Assembly (NCBI GenBank): GCA_944332505.1
Contig: CALVKC010000001.1
Location: 62,001 to 126,000 of the forward strand
Length of the DNA: 64,000 nt
DNA from: an uncultured Bacilli bacterium
GTDB taxonomy: Bacteria; Bacillota_I; Bacilli_A; RF39; UBA660
Reading direction: 5' to 3'
In this document: positions 1 through 7,422 of the stretch, piece after piece
Position numbering within the stretch: position 1 is the stretch's first letter
Layout: the number at the start of each line of letters is the position of its first letter
The notes under the pieces: model-generated
Told to the model about the DNA's origin: nothing
Seen by the model: the letters and a program-made list of their open reading frames with translations, nothing else
Databases searched by the model: none
Program-made: the position numbers and the translations under genes

Positions 1-1043
1 TCTTCTGTTAAAGTATACAGATAAGAAGTATCAACAGACATACCTGGTTTATAAAACATAAAAAAGTTTACAGGAGAAGCATTGCTCATACAAAGTTCGC
101 CATCAGTTTTTAGTTTATATATTAATTCATCAACTGTATAATCTGATATTGATCCATTGATTCCAACCATTTCACATAATCTTACTACAGATTCTTCAAG
201 TTTATTTTCTAATGTAAAATATACAACACATGGTTTTTTGGTAGGATCTTTACATCTATATCCTGGATTATATTTTTTAATTTGAAGAGCTAAATCTAAT
301 AATGTTATAGATTTACCTTCTGACGGTAATCCAAATAATGAATAAACACGAGTAGATTCAAATCCTCCACCTAGCATTTCATTAAGACCAACAAATCCTG
401 TTATTAATTTATTAGATGGAGAAGTCACTTTATCATATACTTCTCTAATACATTCATCAAATTTACTATCTTCTAGAGAAAAATATAATTCAGATGAAGC
501 ATTAGCATCTGATTGTCTAAATTTATTTTGTATATTAAAAATTTCATCTTTAAAATATTGAAGCATCTCAGATTTATTAGAATAATCTGCAGATTTAAAT
601 TTACTACATAAATCTTCAAGTTTATCTACTTCTGAATAAATAAAACCAAATTTTAAACCATCTGCTATAATTTTATTTACCCATACTATTTCATCATTAT
701 CTATTTCTTCTATATTTATAGAATTTTCATCATCTAATAATCCACCATTTATATGCATTAAAATTAAATCTTTTTTAGTAAGATTATAATTTAATCTAGC
801 TTCTATTCCTTTTTTTATAAAATTTATTTTAGACATTTTTTCATTATCATCTTTAAATAAACTCATATCTAAATTACTAATCAAATTATTTAAATTTATT
901 ATATTTGATTTATGTATATTTTTATTTTCAGACACTACAAAATTACAAAATAATTGAAGTGCTACTATATCTAAATTAATAGCTATTAGTTGTTTAGATG
1001 ATCTATTAGCTATTTTTGTATATTTCTGATTTCTATCAAACAT
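1..1043 (-). CDS. DnaB-like replicative helicase (3' end cut by window edge)
   Basis: Open from an ATG at 1043 to the left edge, so about 347 N-terminal residues are visible. A helical N-terminal part of about 220 residues precedes a RecA-like domain containing GFVGLNEMLGGGF and then Walker A GLPSEGKS near residues 236-243, followed by VVYFTLEN, the arrangement of DnaB-family hexameric helicases that unwind DNA at the fork. AGGAGG lies about 7 nt upstream of the start. Walker B and the C-terminus lie outside the window. A TATATTAT-type promoter motif is found at 1151-1173. The N-terminal domain does not obviously match bacterial DnaB, so another RecA-like phage helicase or ATPase is possible. 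Confidence 0.8.
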   Translation of the reverse strand, partial: MFDRNQKYTKIANRSSKQLIAINLDIVALQLFCNFVVSENKNIHKSNIINLNNLISNLDMSLFKDDNEKMSKINFIKKGIEARLNYNLTKKDLILMHINGGLLDDENSINIEEIDNDEIVWVNKIIADGLKFGFIYSEVDKLEDLCSKFKSADYSNKSEMLQYFKDEIFNIQNKFRQSDANASSELYFSLEDSKFDECIREVYDKVTSPSNKLITGFVGLNEMLGGGFESTRVYSLFGLPSEGKSITLLDLALQIKKYNPGYRCKDPTKKPCVVYFTLENKLEESVVRLCEMVGINGSISDYTVDELIYKLKTDGELCMSNASPVNFFMFYKPGMSVDTSYLYTLTE

Positions 1044-1150
1044 AAAAATCCTCCCTAAAATTTTTTACGTATTAATTTTTATGTTTTATGCATTATAAAA
1101 CAATATTTAATGATGCCTAATTCCTACGAATAAGGAACTATTACTCAGCA

Positions 1151-1173
1151 TCAATATTATAATATATAATCAA
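1151..1173 (-). promoter_or_regulatory. Early-type promoter motif
   Basis: Minus strand TTGATTATATATTATAATA includes TATATTAT, about 110-130 nt before the helicase start. Confidence 0.5.
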
Positions 1174-1196
1174 AACAAAAAATAAAAGATATAATT

Positions 1197-1601
1197 TTAT
1201 TTATATCTTTTATATGTTTTTGTTGTAAAAATATCAAATAAAACTACTACTGTAACTAAAATTAATATTAAGAATGAATATGTACAATTTGAAGATCCAT
1301 AAGCTACGTTACAATAGAAAATAAAATTTATAATTGATAATACAACTAAAACAAAATAAAGCATTAATTCAACAAGTCTAATTTTTCTAAACTTATGTTT
1401 AGAATTAATACTACCTGTTGTTAATACCCCTTCAGAAATTCGTAAAAGTCCTGCAAAGCTTCCGATAATTACAATAGCATATTCGAATACTGATAAAGCA
1501 GTATATTTATATACTACTACATTTACAGCTCCGACAAATAATAATACAAAACCTGTAATACTAGCTGCAAGCATTGCTAATCTTTCTTTACTAATCATCA
1601 T
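1197..1601 (-). CDS. Small membrane protein with about four TM segments
   Basis: No family recognised. The 134 residues from the second of two candidate starts contain about four hydrophobic stretches (LAMLAASITGFVLLFVGAV, FEYAIVIIGSFAGLL, LMLYFVLVVLSIINFIFY, FLILILVTVVVLFDIF), with a basic loop after the second and a basic C-terminus (TKTYKRYK). The open frame runs to 1625, but GAGGAGAT lies 7 nt before the ATG at 1601 (MMISKER), so that start is preferred. A TATATTAT motif at 1663-1687 could serve as its own promoter. It probably resides in the host inner membrane; its role is unknown. Confidence 0.6.
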   Translation of the reverse strand: MMISKERLAMLAASITGFVLLFVGAVNVVVYKYTALSVFEYAIVIIGSFAGLLRISEGVLTTGSINSKHKFRKIRLVELMLYFVLVVLSIINFIFYCNVAYGSSNCTYSFLILILVTVVVLFDIFTTKTYKRYK

Positions 1602-1662
1602 TTTTCTATCTCCTCTATCCAGCATAATGCGGTATAAGAACTTTAATAGTTCTCTTCTTATT

Positions 1663-1687
1663 CATATCTATAATATACAATTAAAAA
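1663..1687 (-). promoter_or_regulatory. Early-type promoter motif
   Basis: Minus strand TTAATTGTATATTATAG includes TATATTAT, about 60-85 nt before the membrane-protein start at 1601. Confidence 0.5.
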
Positions 1688-1773
1688 TACAGATTTTTAC
1701 AATTATCTATACATATAAATATGTGTGTAAAAAATACACACATTGGCGTGCCCTGCATACATACCTTTATTAT

Positions 1774-1801
1774 TGCTACTAGGATAATTATCCTAGTAGC
1801 A
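1774..1801 (-). terminator. Hairpin terminator
   Basis: Perfect 28-nt palindrome just after the SbcD-like stop. Confidence 0.7.
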
Positions 1802-1810
1802 CATATTTTA

Positions 1811-2965
1811 TCATAATACATCATATATAATTTTCTTTAATTCGTCTACTGAAATATACTCATACCCCATCTCTTGATTTATATATCGTGTCAATTTATC
1901 TTCAGGTGATAAATTATCATCTAATATATAATCATATCCAGTATATTTTTGATGTAAAGCTTCTTGCATTAAAGTCTTTTCTTTTTCTTTCTTATAAGTT
2001 TCTAGAAATTTAACAGTAGGATCTTTTTGGAAATAGTGTTTAATTATATTTAAACAATCTTCTTTATCTATACTAAATTCTAATCTTATATAATCTATTC
2101 CATTTTCTTTTAATTTATTTACATAAGATATTGCTTGTTGAGGATCTTTTAAAAGATGATCTAAATTAATAGTATCATATCTAAAAGATTCTATATTTTC
2201 AAAATGTATTCTATAATATCTTGTATCTAGATCGTGTAATAATATAATAAATCCTTTATCTTGTTCCTCTCCAAATTGCCATCTAATTGGAGATCCAGAA
2301 TAATACATATGACCTTCAAAACATCCTGCAACGTGTACATGTCCACTAATTATAGGACCAGTACAATTACAGAAACAATTTAAATCAAATATAGGATTCT
2401 TTTTACTAGAAAGATTTACTTCATTTGCTCCATAAATAGAACCTTTTAAAGTTCCATGCATACATACTCCATCATATAATCCTGAGTAATATAGAAACTT
2501 TTCATAATATTCCTTACCTTTATTATATTCTTCAGGAATACATAATACACGTTTACCTTTAATAATTTCAAATCTAGTATTTTCTACAATACGAATATCT
2601 ATTGTAGGATCTGATAAATAATGATAAAATAATTTTAACTGATTTGAATCATGCGACGAAGTTCCATGTAATAATACAATAGAAGCATTTTTATTTCTAC
2701 ATATTTGAACACATGAGTTTACAAATAATTCAGCATATAATACAGCATCAGAATTTGCTTGAAATTTATGATCAAATAAATCGCCATTTATATATAAAAT
2801 ATCAAAATTAATATTAGTTATTTTCATTAAAAATTGTTCTGTTAAAATTTCATATTGCTTCTTAGGATCAATAACTCCAAAATGAATATCTGCAATATGT
2901 ATTTCTACTAAAGCTCCTCTATGATATTTAGGAGTTTTATATATTCTAAACACTGGACATTCCAT
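1811..2965 (-). CDS. SbcD/Mre11-like metallophosphoesterase
   Basis: 384 residues with the calcineurin-like phosphoesterase motifs in order: DIH (26-28), GDLFD (61-65), HGTSSHD (about 100-106, where GNHD/E is usual), MHG (169-171) and GHVH (208-211). The nucleases SbcD, Mre11 and T4 gp47 use these residues to bind two metal ions and process DNA ends in replication and recombination. Length and the C-terminal tail fit the SbcD group better than small phosphatases. The usual SbcC/gp46 ATPase partner is not visible beside it. AGGAGG precedes the start, a palindromic TATATTAT element lies at 2983-3004, and a strong hairpin follows at 1774-1801. Confidence 0.8.
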   Translation of the reverse strand: MECPVFRIYKTPKYHRGALVEIHIADIHFGVIDPKKQYEILTEQFLMKITNINFDILYINGDLFDHKFQANSDAVLYAELFVNSCVQICRNKNASIVLLHGTSSHDSNQLKLFYHYLSDPTIDIRIVENTRFEIIKGKRVLCIPEEYNKGKEYYEKFLYYSGLYDGVCMHGTLKGSIYGANEVNLSSKKNPIFDLNCFCNCTGPIISGHVHVAGCFEGHMYYSGSPIRWQFGEEQDKGFIILLHDLDTRYYRIHFENIESFRYDTINLDHLLKDPQQAISYVNKLKENGIDYIRLEFSIDKEDCLNIIKHYFQKDPTVKFLETYKKEKEKTLMQEALHQKYTGYDYILDDNLSPEDKLTRYINQEMGYEYISVDELKKIIYDVL

Positions 2966-2982
2966 AATATTACCTCCTTATA

Positions 2983-3004
2983 CGATTATATAATATATAA
3001 TCGT
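2983..3004 (-). promoter_or_regulatory. Early-type promoter motif within a palindrome
   Basis: Minus strand CGATTATATATTATATAATC includes TATATTAT; 2983-3003 is a perfect 10+1+10 palindrome, about 20-40 nt before the SbcD-like start. Confidence 0.5.
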
Positions 3005-3025
3005 CACTTAATTTATAAAAAATAA

Positions 3026-3049
3026 ATGGTAAGGTTTAAACCTTACCAT
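3026..3049 (-). terminator. Hairpin terminator
   Basis: ATGGTAAGG..CCTTACCAT stem after the membrane-protein gene. Confidence 0.7.
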
Positions 3050-3447
3050 TAAAAATCGTCAGTTCCTTTTTTAGCAATAATGCCTATACCACTAAATATC
3101 ATACCAAAACTAATAAATGTAGCTAATACGTTTGCTAATATTTCGCTAAAGAAAAATTTAGACATTATTGTCATTTTTAAATTAGATGCAAATAAGAAAC
3201 ATACCCAGAACAATACACTTAATAAAGATATACAAGCTGATATAGCTATTATAATACCTAATATCGATATGATAAGTGTAAGGGTTACTTTAAAGAATGA
3301 ATATTTTTTTATTGCATAATATAAAAGACTCATTATAATTAATAAAAAAATCATAAATACTGTAAAAAATAAAAGATACCCAGTATATTCAACATAATCA
3401 GTTAATAGAAATTCTGTATTAAATAATAAATTTACCAAATCAAACAT
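3049..3447 (-). CDS. Small multi-pass membrane protein
   Basis: Not recognised. The 132 residues contain three to four hydrophobic helices (YLLFFTVFMIFLLIIMSLLYY, VTLTLIISILGIIIAISACISLLSVLFWVCFLF, ILANVLATFISFGMIFSGIGII) and end in a short charged tail. The start is 2 nt after the stop of the upstream gene, so the two are probably translated together as part of the minus-strand operon that descends from about 6318. The hairpin at 3026-3049 abuts its stop codon and would terminate that operon before the phosphoesterase gene. A holin-like role cannot be shown from sequence. Confidence 0.55.
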   Translation of the reverse strand: MFDLVNLLFNTEFLLTDYVEYTGYLLFFTVFMIFLLIIMSLLYYAIKKYSFFKVTLTLIISILGIIIAISACISLLSVLFWVCFLFASNLKMTIMSKFFFSEILANVLATFISFGMIFSGIGIIAKKGTDDF

Positions 3448-3449
3448 TT

Positions 3450-3959
3450 TTAAATACTCCTTCCATATTTACGATATTTTTTAACCATTCTATATAATTC
3501 ATTCATAATTAAATTAGTACAGTTAATAAATAATTGTTCTTGTATTTTTGATGTTAATTCAGCATTTCCATCTTCAAAAGTTATAGAAGTATCAGTATAC
3601 CCCATATTTCTTGAAATGTGTAATGTGATAATATTTTTAGGTTTTAATTTTAATATCATTTTCACATTTTCATCTTTATATATTAAAGATTTTTCTTGAT
3701 TTTTATCTTTTCCTTTTCTGCTCTCTGCAATAAAAAGATGATTTGAATCATTTAAACAATGAAAATATGTAAAATTTAAAAATATTATAAAATCGTAAAT
3801 CTCTAATAAATTAGAATAACTTGGTGAAGATTTTCTTATATCTCTTAATAAAATAATATAATTAATAAATGATTTTATTTTATTATCGTTATATAAAACT
3901 GCATCTATAAATCTATTATTTTTTTCTATATTTAGTGATTCATAAGTAAATTCATTCAT
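3450..3959 (-). CDS. Hypothetical protein
   Basis: No family recognised. The frame is open to 3998, but AAGGAGG lies about 8 nt before the ATG at 3959 (MNEFTYES), giving 169 residues. The protein is soluble-looking, with a central basic patch (SRKGKDKNQEK) and a helical, basic C-terminus (MNELYRMVKKYRKYGR). The start overlaps the end of the upstream gene by 8 nt, indicating coupled translation. Size and the layout of its second half (a strand ending in HISRNMG, then a helix ending in FINxxxxxMNEL) loosely resemble the upstream gene, so the two may be distant paralogues; that is inference. Confidence 0.55.
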   Translation of the reverse strand: MNEFTYESLNIEKNNRFIDAVLYNDNKIKSFINYIILLRDIRKSSPSYSNLLEIYDFIIFLNFTYFHCLNDSNHLFIAESRKGKDKNQEKSLIYKDENVKMILKLKPKNIITLHISRNMGYTDTSITFEDGNAELTSKIQEQLFINCTNLIMNELYRMVKKYRKYGRSI

Positions 3960-4497
3960 TATTTTTTCCTCCTTGTAATTTATTTCTACATTCATCAACC
4001 GTATTTATAAATAATTCAGTTAATAAATGTTCAATTATTGCAAATATAGATTTTAATAATAATATACATACATTTCTTATTTCTTTTATTTTAAGATTAT
4101 TATTATCTATATTAAAATTTTTATTATCTATTATAGCATGACATTGAAAATCATCTGTAGATAAATCATATGATATATATAATCTTACTAAATCTTTGAT
4201 TGTTATTATTGCATCTAAATTAAATCCTGTAATAGTATAAAATAGATTTTGATCTTTTAGAAGCGAATTTAAATTTTTAGATTTAATAATTGTATATAAA
4301 TAAAAATATTCTTTAAAATATTCTTTATAGATATCTAATATTTTTTCGTTAGATAAAAATATTTTTAATCGTAATACCTGTTTAAAATGATATATTGATA
4401 ATTGATATATTGATAAAATAGTATTTCTAAATCTATTTTTTATTAATATTTTTTCTATTGTAGATACTAATTTATACGAATTAGTATTTTTAAACAT
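3952..4497 (-). CDS. Hypothetical protein, possible distant paralogue of its downstream neighbour
   Basis: No family recognised. AAAGGAG lies too close to the first ATG (4506) but about 8 nt before the ATG at 4497 (MFKNTNSY), giving 181 residues rich in Ile, Leu, Lys and Asn. The prediction by eye is mostly helical, with a strand region (VRLYISYDLSTDD) and a long C-terminal helix (LLLKSIFAIIEHLLTELF). It sits in the minus-strand operon between the PD-(D/E)XK nuclease and another unknown gene, overlapping the latter by 8 nt. Confidence 0.55.
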   Translation of the reverse strand: MFKNTNSYKLVSTIEKILIKNRFRNTILSIYQLSIYHFKQVLRLKIFLSNEKILDIYKEYFKEYFYLYTIIKSKNLNSLLKDQNLFYTITGFNLDAIITIKDLVRLYISYDLSTDDFQCHAIIDNKNFNIDNNNLKIKEIRNVCILLLKSIFAIIEHLLTELFINTVDECRNKLQGGKNNE

Positions 4498-4511
4498 TAA
4501 AATCATCTCCT

Positions 4512-5204
4512 TTAAAATATATTCTTATACATATTTTCACATTGACTGATATTATAATATCCATATACTAATGAAAAGAATGTATTTAAGCATTTATTAA
4601 TAAAATCTAAATGTTCCGGAATATCAAATAATAAAGGATATTCAGTATATTCTATCTTAGATTTATTTACTTGAAGTATAATTACACCATCAATTTTATA
4701 ACCTTGTAATTCTAGCATATATTTATATGCTGCTAATTGCAAATAATATTTATATGAAACATGATTTGATGTTTTAAAATCAACTAAATAAATTTTATCA
4801 TTTATTTGTAATAATAAATCATAAGTACCTCCAAAATACGGGCATGATATTTGTACTTCTGATCCTAAAACTTTTACTGAGTTATTTGAAGAAATATCTA
4901 TCCACCATTTTCTAAACCCTAAATAAGGAATATTATCTGATGTAAATACTTCTCCTAATAAAAATTTACTTATTAAATCATGAGCTTCAGATCCAATATC
5001 TGCAGCAGCTTGAACTGTCTTTTTATAACTTTGATGTTTAAATCCAAGACTGTTAGCCCAGTATAATAAATATTCTTCCGAAATCATTTTAGAAATAATT
5101 TCAGTAACTCTTGGAACTGGTATATTATTATAAAAATATTTTTCTTCTTTTAATTTCATAGGTTGTGTATCTTCTTCTAAAATATTATATATTTTATTAT
5201 ACAT
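4512..5204 (-). CDS. PD-(D/E)XK nuclease of the RecB/Cas4-like exonuclease group
   Basis: 230 residues. GSEAH (71-75), GTYDLLL with the metal-binding Asp at 129, DFKTS (142-146, the D-X-K signature) and QLAAYKYML (156-164) appear in the order and spacing of RecB-like/Cas4-like PD-(D/E)XK nucleases, which cut DNA ends in replication, recombination or genome processing. No four-cysteine iron-sulphur cluster of Cas4 type is visible. The frame is open to 5240, but AAAGGAGG lies about 9 nt before the ATG at 5204. It is an operon member upstream of two unknown genes. Phage relatives include recombination exonucleases, so repair or end-resection together with the SbcD-like protein is plausible. Confidence 0.75.
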   Translation of the reverse strand: MYNKIYNILEEDTQPMKLKEEKYFYNNIPVPRVTEIISKMISEEYLLYWANSLGFKHQSYKKTVQAAADIGSEAHDLISKFLLGEVFTSDNIPYLGFRKWWIDISSNNSVKVLGSEVQISCPYFGGTYDLLLQINDKIYLVDFKTSNHVSYKYYLQLAAYKYMLELQGYKIDGVIILQVNKSKIEYTEYPLLFDIPEHLDFINKCLNTFFSLVYGYYNISQCENMYKNIF

Positions 5205-5248
5205 GATATCGCCTCCTTTAATTATATTGTACTTCACCAAGTAAAAAA

Positions 5249-5277
5249 ATAGTCTATACCTATATGGTATAGACTAT
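5249..5277 (-). terminator. Hairpin terminator
   Basis: 12-bp stem with TATAT loop, overlapping the stop of the gene at 5274. Confidence 0.7.
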
Positions 5278-5723
5278 TGATGTGCAAAATTAATAAAAGT
5301 TTTTATTAATTTATTTATATCTATAAATACAGAGGCAAATGTGAAAAGCTGTATTTTAAGTAATATTTTTTCTTCATCTGTTAGAGTATAAATTGAATCT
5401 CCTTCAGATATAGCAATATATTTAGCAGATAGATCATAATCAATAAACATTAAAGAATTAATAATATCTAAAATAGATTCTGATACTTTATCGTCTTGAT
5501 AAAAAGTGTTAGTATCAAAAATATTTATAGGATTATAATCGTTTTCAAAAGTATATATAAAATTTACTTTATCATATACTTCTACAAGACCTTTAATTAA
5601 TAAATTTATTTCACTTTCTTCAATAGAAGTAAATTTAACAATATAAGATATTATTGTATTTAATAATATTTTTTTATCTGTTAAAGATGGAGACTGATAT
5701 ATTTTTATATCATTAGTACCCAT
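5274..5723 (-). CDS. Hypothetical protein; probably only the C-terminal part of a longer product
   Basis: From its first ATG (5723) the product is 149 helical residues without recognised domain. That ATG has no ribosome-binding site. The same frame stays open upstream to about 5987 and reads as sensible acidic sequence (SFEEYCLSENSHEDELNEE, then YENQNYFVDLLVAFIHD and a CxxC), yet contains no ATG, GTG or TTG. It overlaps the end of the upstream HTH-repeat gene in the +1 frame. A +1 frameshift there would fuse the two proteins. A hairpin at 5249-5277 ends the unit. Confidence 0.5.
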   Translation of the reverse strand: MGTNDIKIYQSPSLTDKKILLNTIISYIVKFTSIEESEINLLIKGLVEVYDKVNFIYTFENDYNPINIFDTNTFYQDDKVSESILDIINSLMFIDYDLSAKYIAISEGDSIYTLTDEEKILLKIQLFTFASVFIDINKLIKTFINFAHQ

Positions 5724-5925
5724 ACAATTTAAGCATTTAAAAGGATTAAAATTAGAATCGTGAATAAAAGCTACTAATAAATCTACAAAATAGTTTTGAT
5801 TTTCGTATAAAAATTCTTTTAATACCTCATATTCACATTCTTCATTTAATTCGTCTTCATGAGAATTTTCTGAAAGACAATATTCTTCAAAAGAAACTCC
5901 TAAACCTTCTTGATCGGTTGTAAGT

Positions 5926-6318
5926 TTATTTAATTCGTAGCCTGGGATCTGCTGAAACTTGCCATTTACCTGACACTTTTTTAGCTTTTACTTCTCCAGT
6001 TTCAATTAAATAACGTAATTCTTTAACTGTAATTGTTGCTTTAGGATGTTTTTTGTTATATGCTTCTACAAATTCTTTTGTAGAATAAACTTTTTTATCA
6101 CATTTACAATTTTTACACTTACAAGGTTTTTTGTTTTCTGGTTTTTCTAATTCAATAACCCATGCACCTCTATATCCTTTATGTGCCTTTAATTTATTCT
6201 GTTTAATAAGATCATATACATCATAACGTGTAATTTGATCTTTATGTGTAGAATTATACTGTTCTACATATTCTTTAGTACTCATTTCAATAACTTCTTT
6301 TACTGTTTTCTTTTTCAT
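5926..6318 (-). CDS. Protein with two HTH-like repeats and a Cys-rich linker
   Basis: 130 residues containing two copies of an approximately 45-residue module, STKEYVEQYN...VYDLIKQNKLKAHKGYRGAWVI (about 13-57) and STKEFVEAYN...LRYLIETGEVKAKKVSGKWQV (about 80-122), each resembling an excisionase/MerR-type winged helix. A CKCKNCKC cluster between them could bind metal. It is probably a DNA-binding protein. AGAAGGAG precedes the ATG. In its last codons it reads GCA GAT CCC AGG CTA, where a +1 slip on CCC-A would continue into the long open frame that leads into the downstream gene. Confidence 0.6.
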   Translation of the reverse strand: MKKKTVKEVIEMSTKEYVEQYNSTHKDQITRYDVYDLIKQNKLKAHKGYRGAWVIELEKPENKKPCKCKNCKCDKKVYSTKEFVEAYNKKHPKATITVKELRYLIETGEVKAKKVSGKWQVSADPRLRIK

Positions 6319-6448
6319 ATTTTTCTCCTTCTTATCTTTTCATAAATATATATTAACTAGAATCCATTTGCCATTAATTTTGGTCCTAGGCTTTATACTA
6401 ATGTATTATTTTTATTTAAATATTAAATAGCTAAAATCATAGTTTCAA

Positions 6449-6460
6449 AACATATCAATA
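6449..6460 (+). promoter_or_regulatory. Late promoter motif
   Basis: AACA-TATCAA-TA, 35 nt before ATG 6484. Confidence 0.6.
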
Positions 6461-6483
6461 ATTAATTAAAAGGAGGAAATCTT

Positions 6484-7422
6484 ATGAAAAAATTTAATGA
6501 GACTTATCTTTATAAAAAGATGCCTGATTATGAAAAAAGTATTCAAGAAATGATTATTAAAGGTGAGAGAATTGATAAATCTCATGAATCATTTTCTGAT
6601 ATAAAATATGAAGTTAAAAGAAAAAATATAGATTCTACTTTAGCTAAATTATTAGATTCAGAAAGAATTGTATTAGTTATACCTTTAAAACCGCTGCCAA
6701 AAGCATTTAAAGTTGTAGCTGCTAAAGATATTAGAAATGATCATAAAGTTAAAGTGTTTATTGACTGTACTGCTATCATAGAAGCTACAAATGCTGGTTA
6801 TAGATTCTATAGCAATAATCAAGTTATCAATATTTTTATTTCTTATTTAGTTGCAGCTAGAACTGCATTTATTGTAGAAGCTAAACCTACATTATTAACA
6901 ATGAATTCTTCATTAACTCAATCAGGAGCTAAAACTTTTGCTAGTTTAGTAAATTATGTAGTTGATTATATTGGAAAAATCAATATTAATGTATCCTCCA
7001 GAAATAAATCATTGTATTTAGCATCAATCTACTACCAAGTAAATTTATTAGGTAAAGATATTGATTCTAAATCTGTAAAAGAAACAGCTTTAAAGATTTC
7101 TGGAATTTCCGAAAGAGAAGCTAATATCGTAGAAATAGATTACGAACCTAATTCATTTGACAATATTGAAAACTTTATAAAATTAATGAATGAAAGTTTG
7201 CATATCAAAGGATTAACTATTGATACATTTATTGAAAAATGGATGTTCTTATTTGGTCCAGGTACAGTATTTGCAACTGAATTGTTTGTACCATTTGCTC
7301 AAATGATTACAGATGCTTACATCGGAGCTTATATTAACAATCAAAAGACTATTGAAAAAGTAGCAAAACAAAATATGATTGATTTTTCTAAAACTATTAT
7401 TAGAATTGGGAGTGATTCATAA
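6484..7422 (+). CDS. Putative virion protein
   Basis: 312 residues, no family recognised. The sequence is mixed alpha/beta with a hydrophobic centre (INIFISYLVAARTAFIVEA) and a C-terminal region rich in aromatic and small residues (KWMFLFGPGTVFATELFVPF). AAAGGAGG precedes the ATG, with a late-type promoter AACA-N6-TA at 6449. Its stop overlaps the next start (TAATG at 7420-7424), so it is co-translated with the 871-residue structural protein; a virion or baseplate role is inferred from that coupling and the late promoter. Confidence 0.6.
   Translation: MKKFNETYLYKKMPDYEKSIQEMIIKGERIDKSHESFSDIKYEVKRKNIDSTLAKLLDSERIVLVIPLKPLPKAFKVVAAKDIRNDHKVKVFIDCTAIIEATNAGYRFYSNNQVINIFISYLVAARTAFIVEAKPTLLTMNSSLTQSGAKTFASLVNYVVDYIGKININVSSRNKSLYLASIYYQVNLLGKDIDSKSVKETALKISGISEREANIVEIDYEPNSFDNIENFIKLMNESLHIKGLTIDTFIEKWMFLFGPGTVFATELFVPFAQMITDAYIGAYINNQKTIEKVAKQNMIDFSKTIIRIGSDS

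Noticed and set aside
1721..1743. ATGTGTGTA-TACACACAT hairpin as a riboswitch or RNA gene
   Set aside because: A simple 9-bp hairpin in an AT-rich spacer with no further structure or conserved neighbours.
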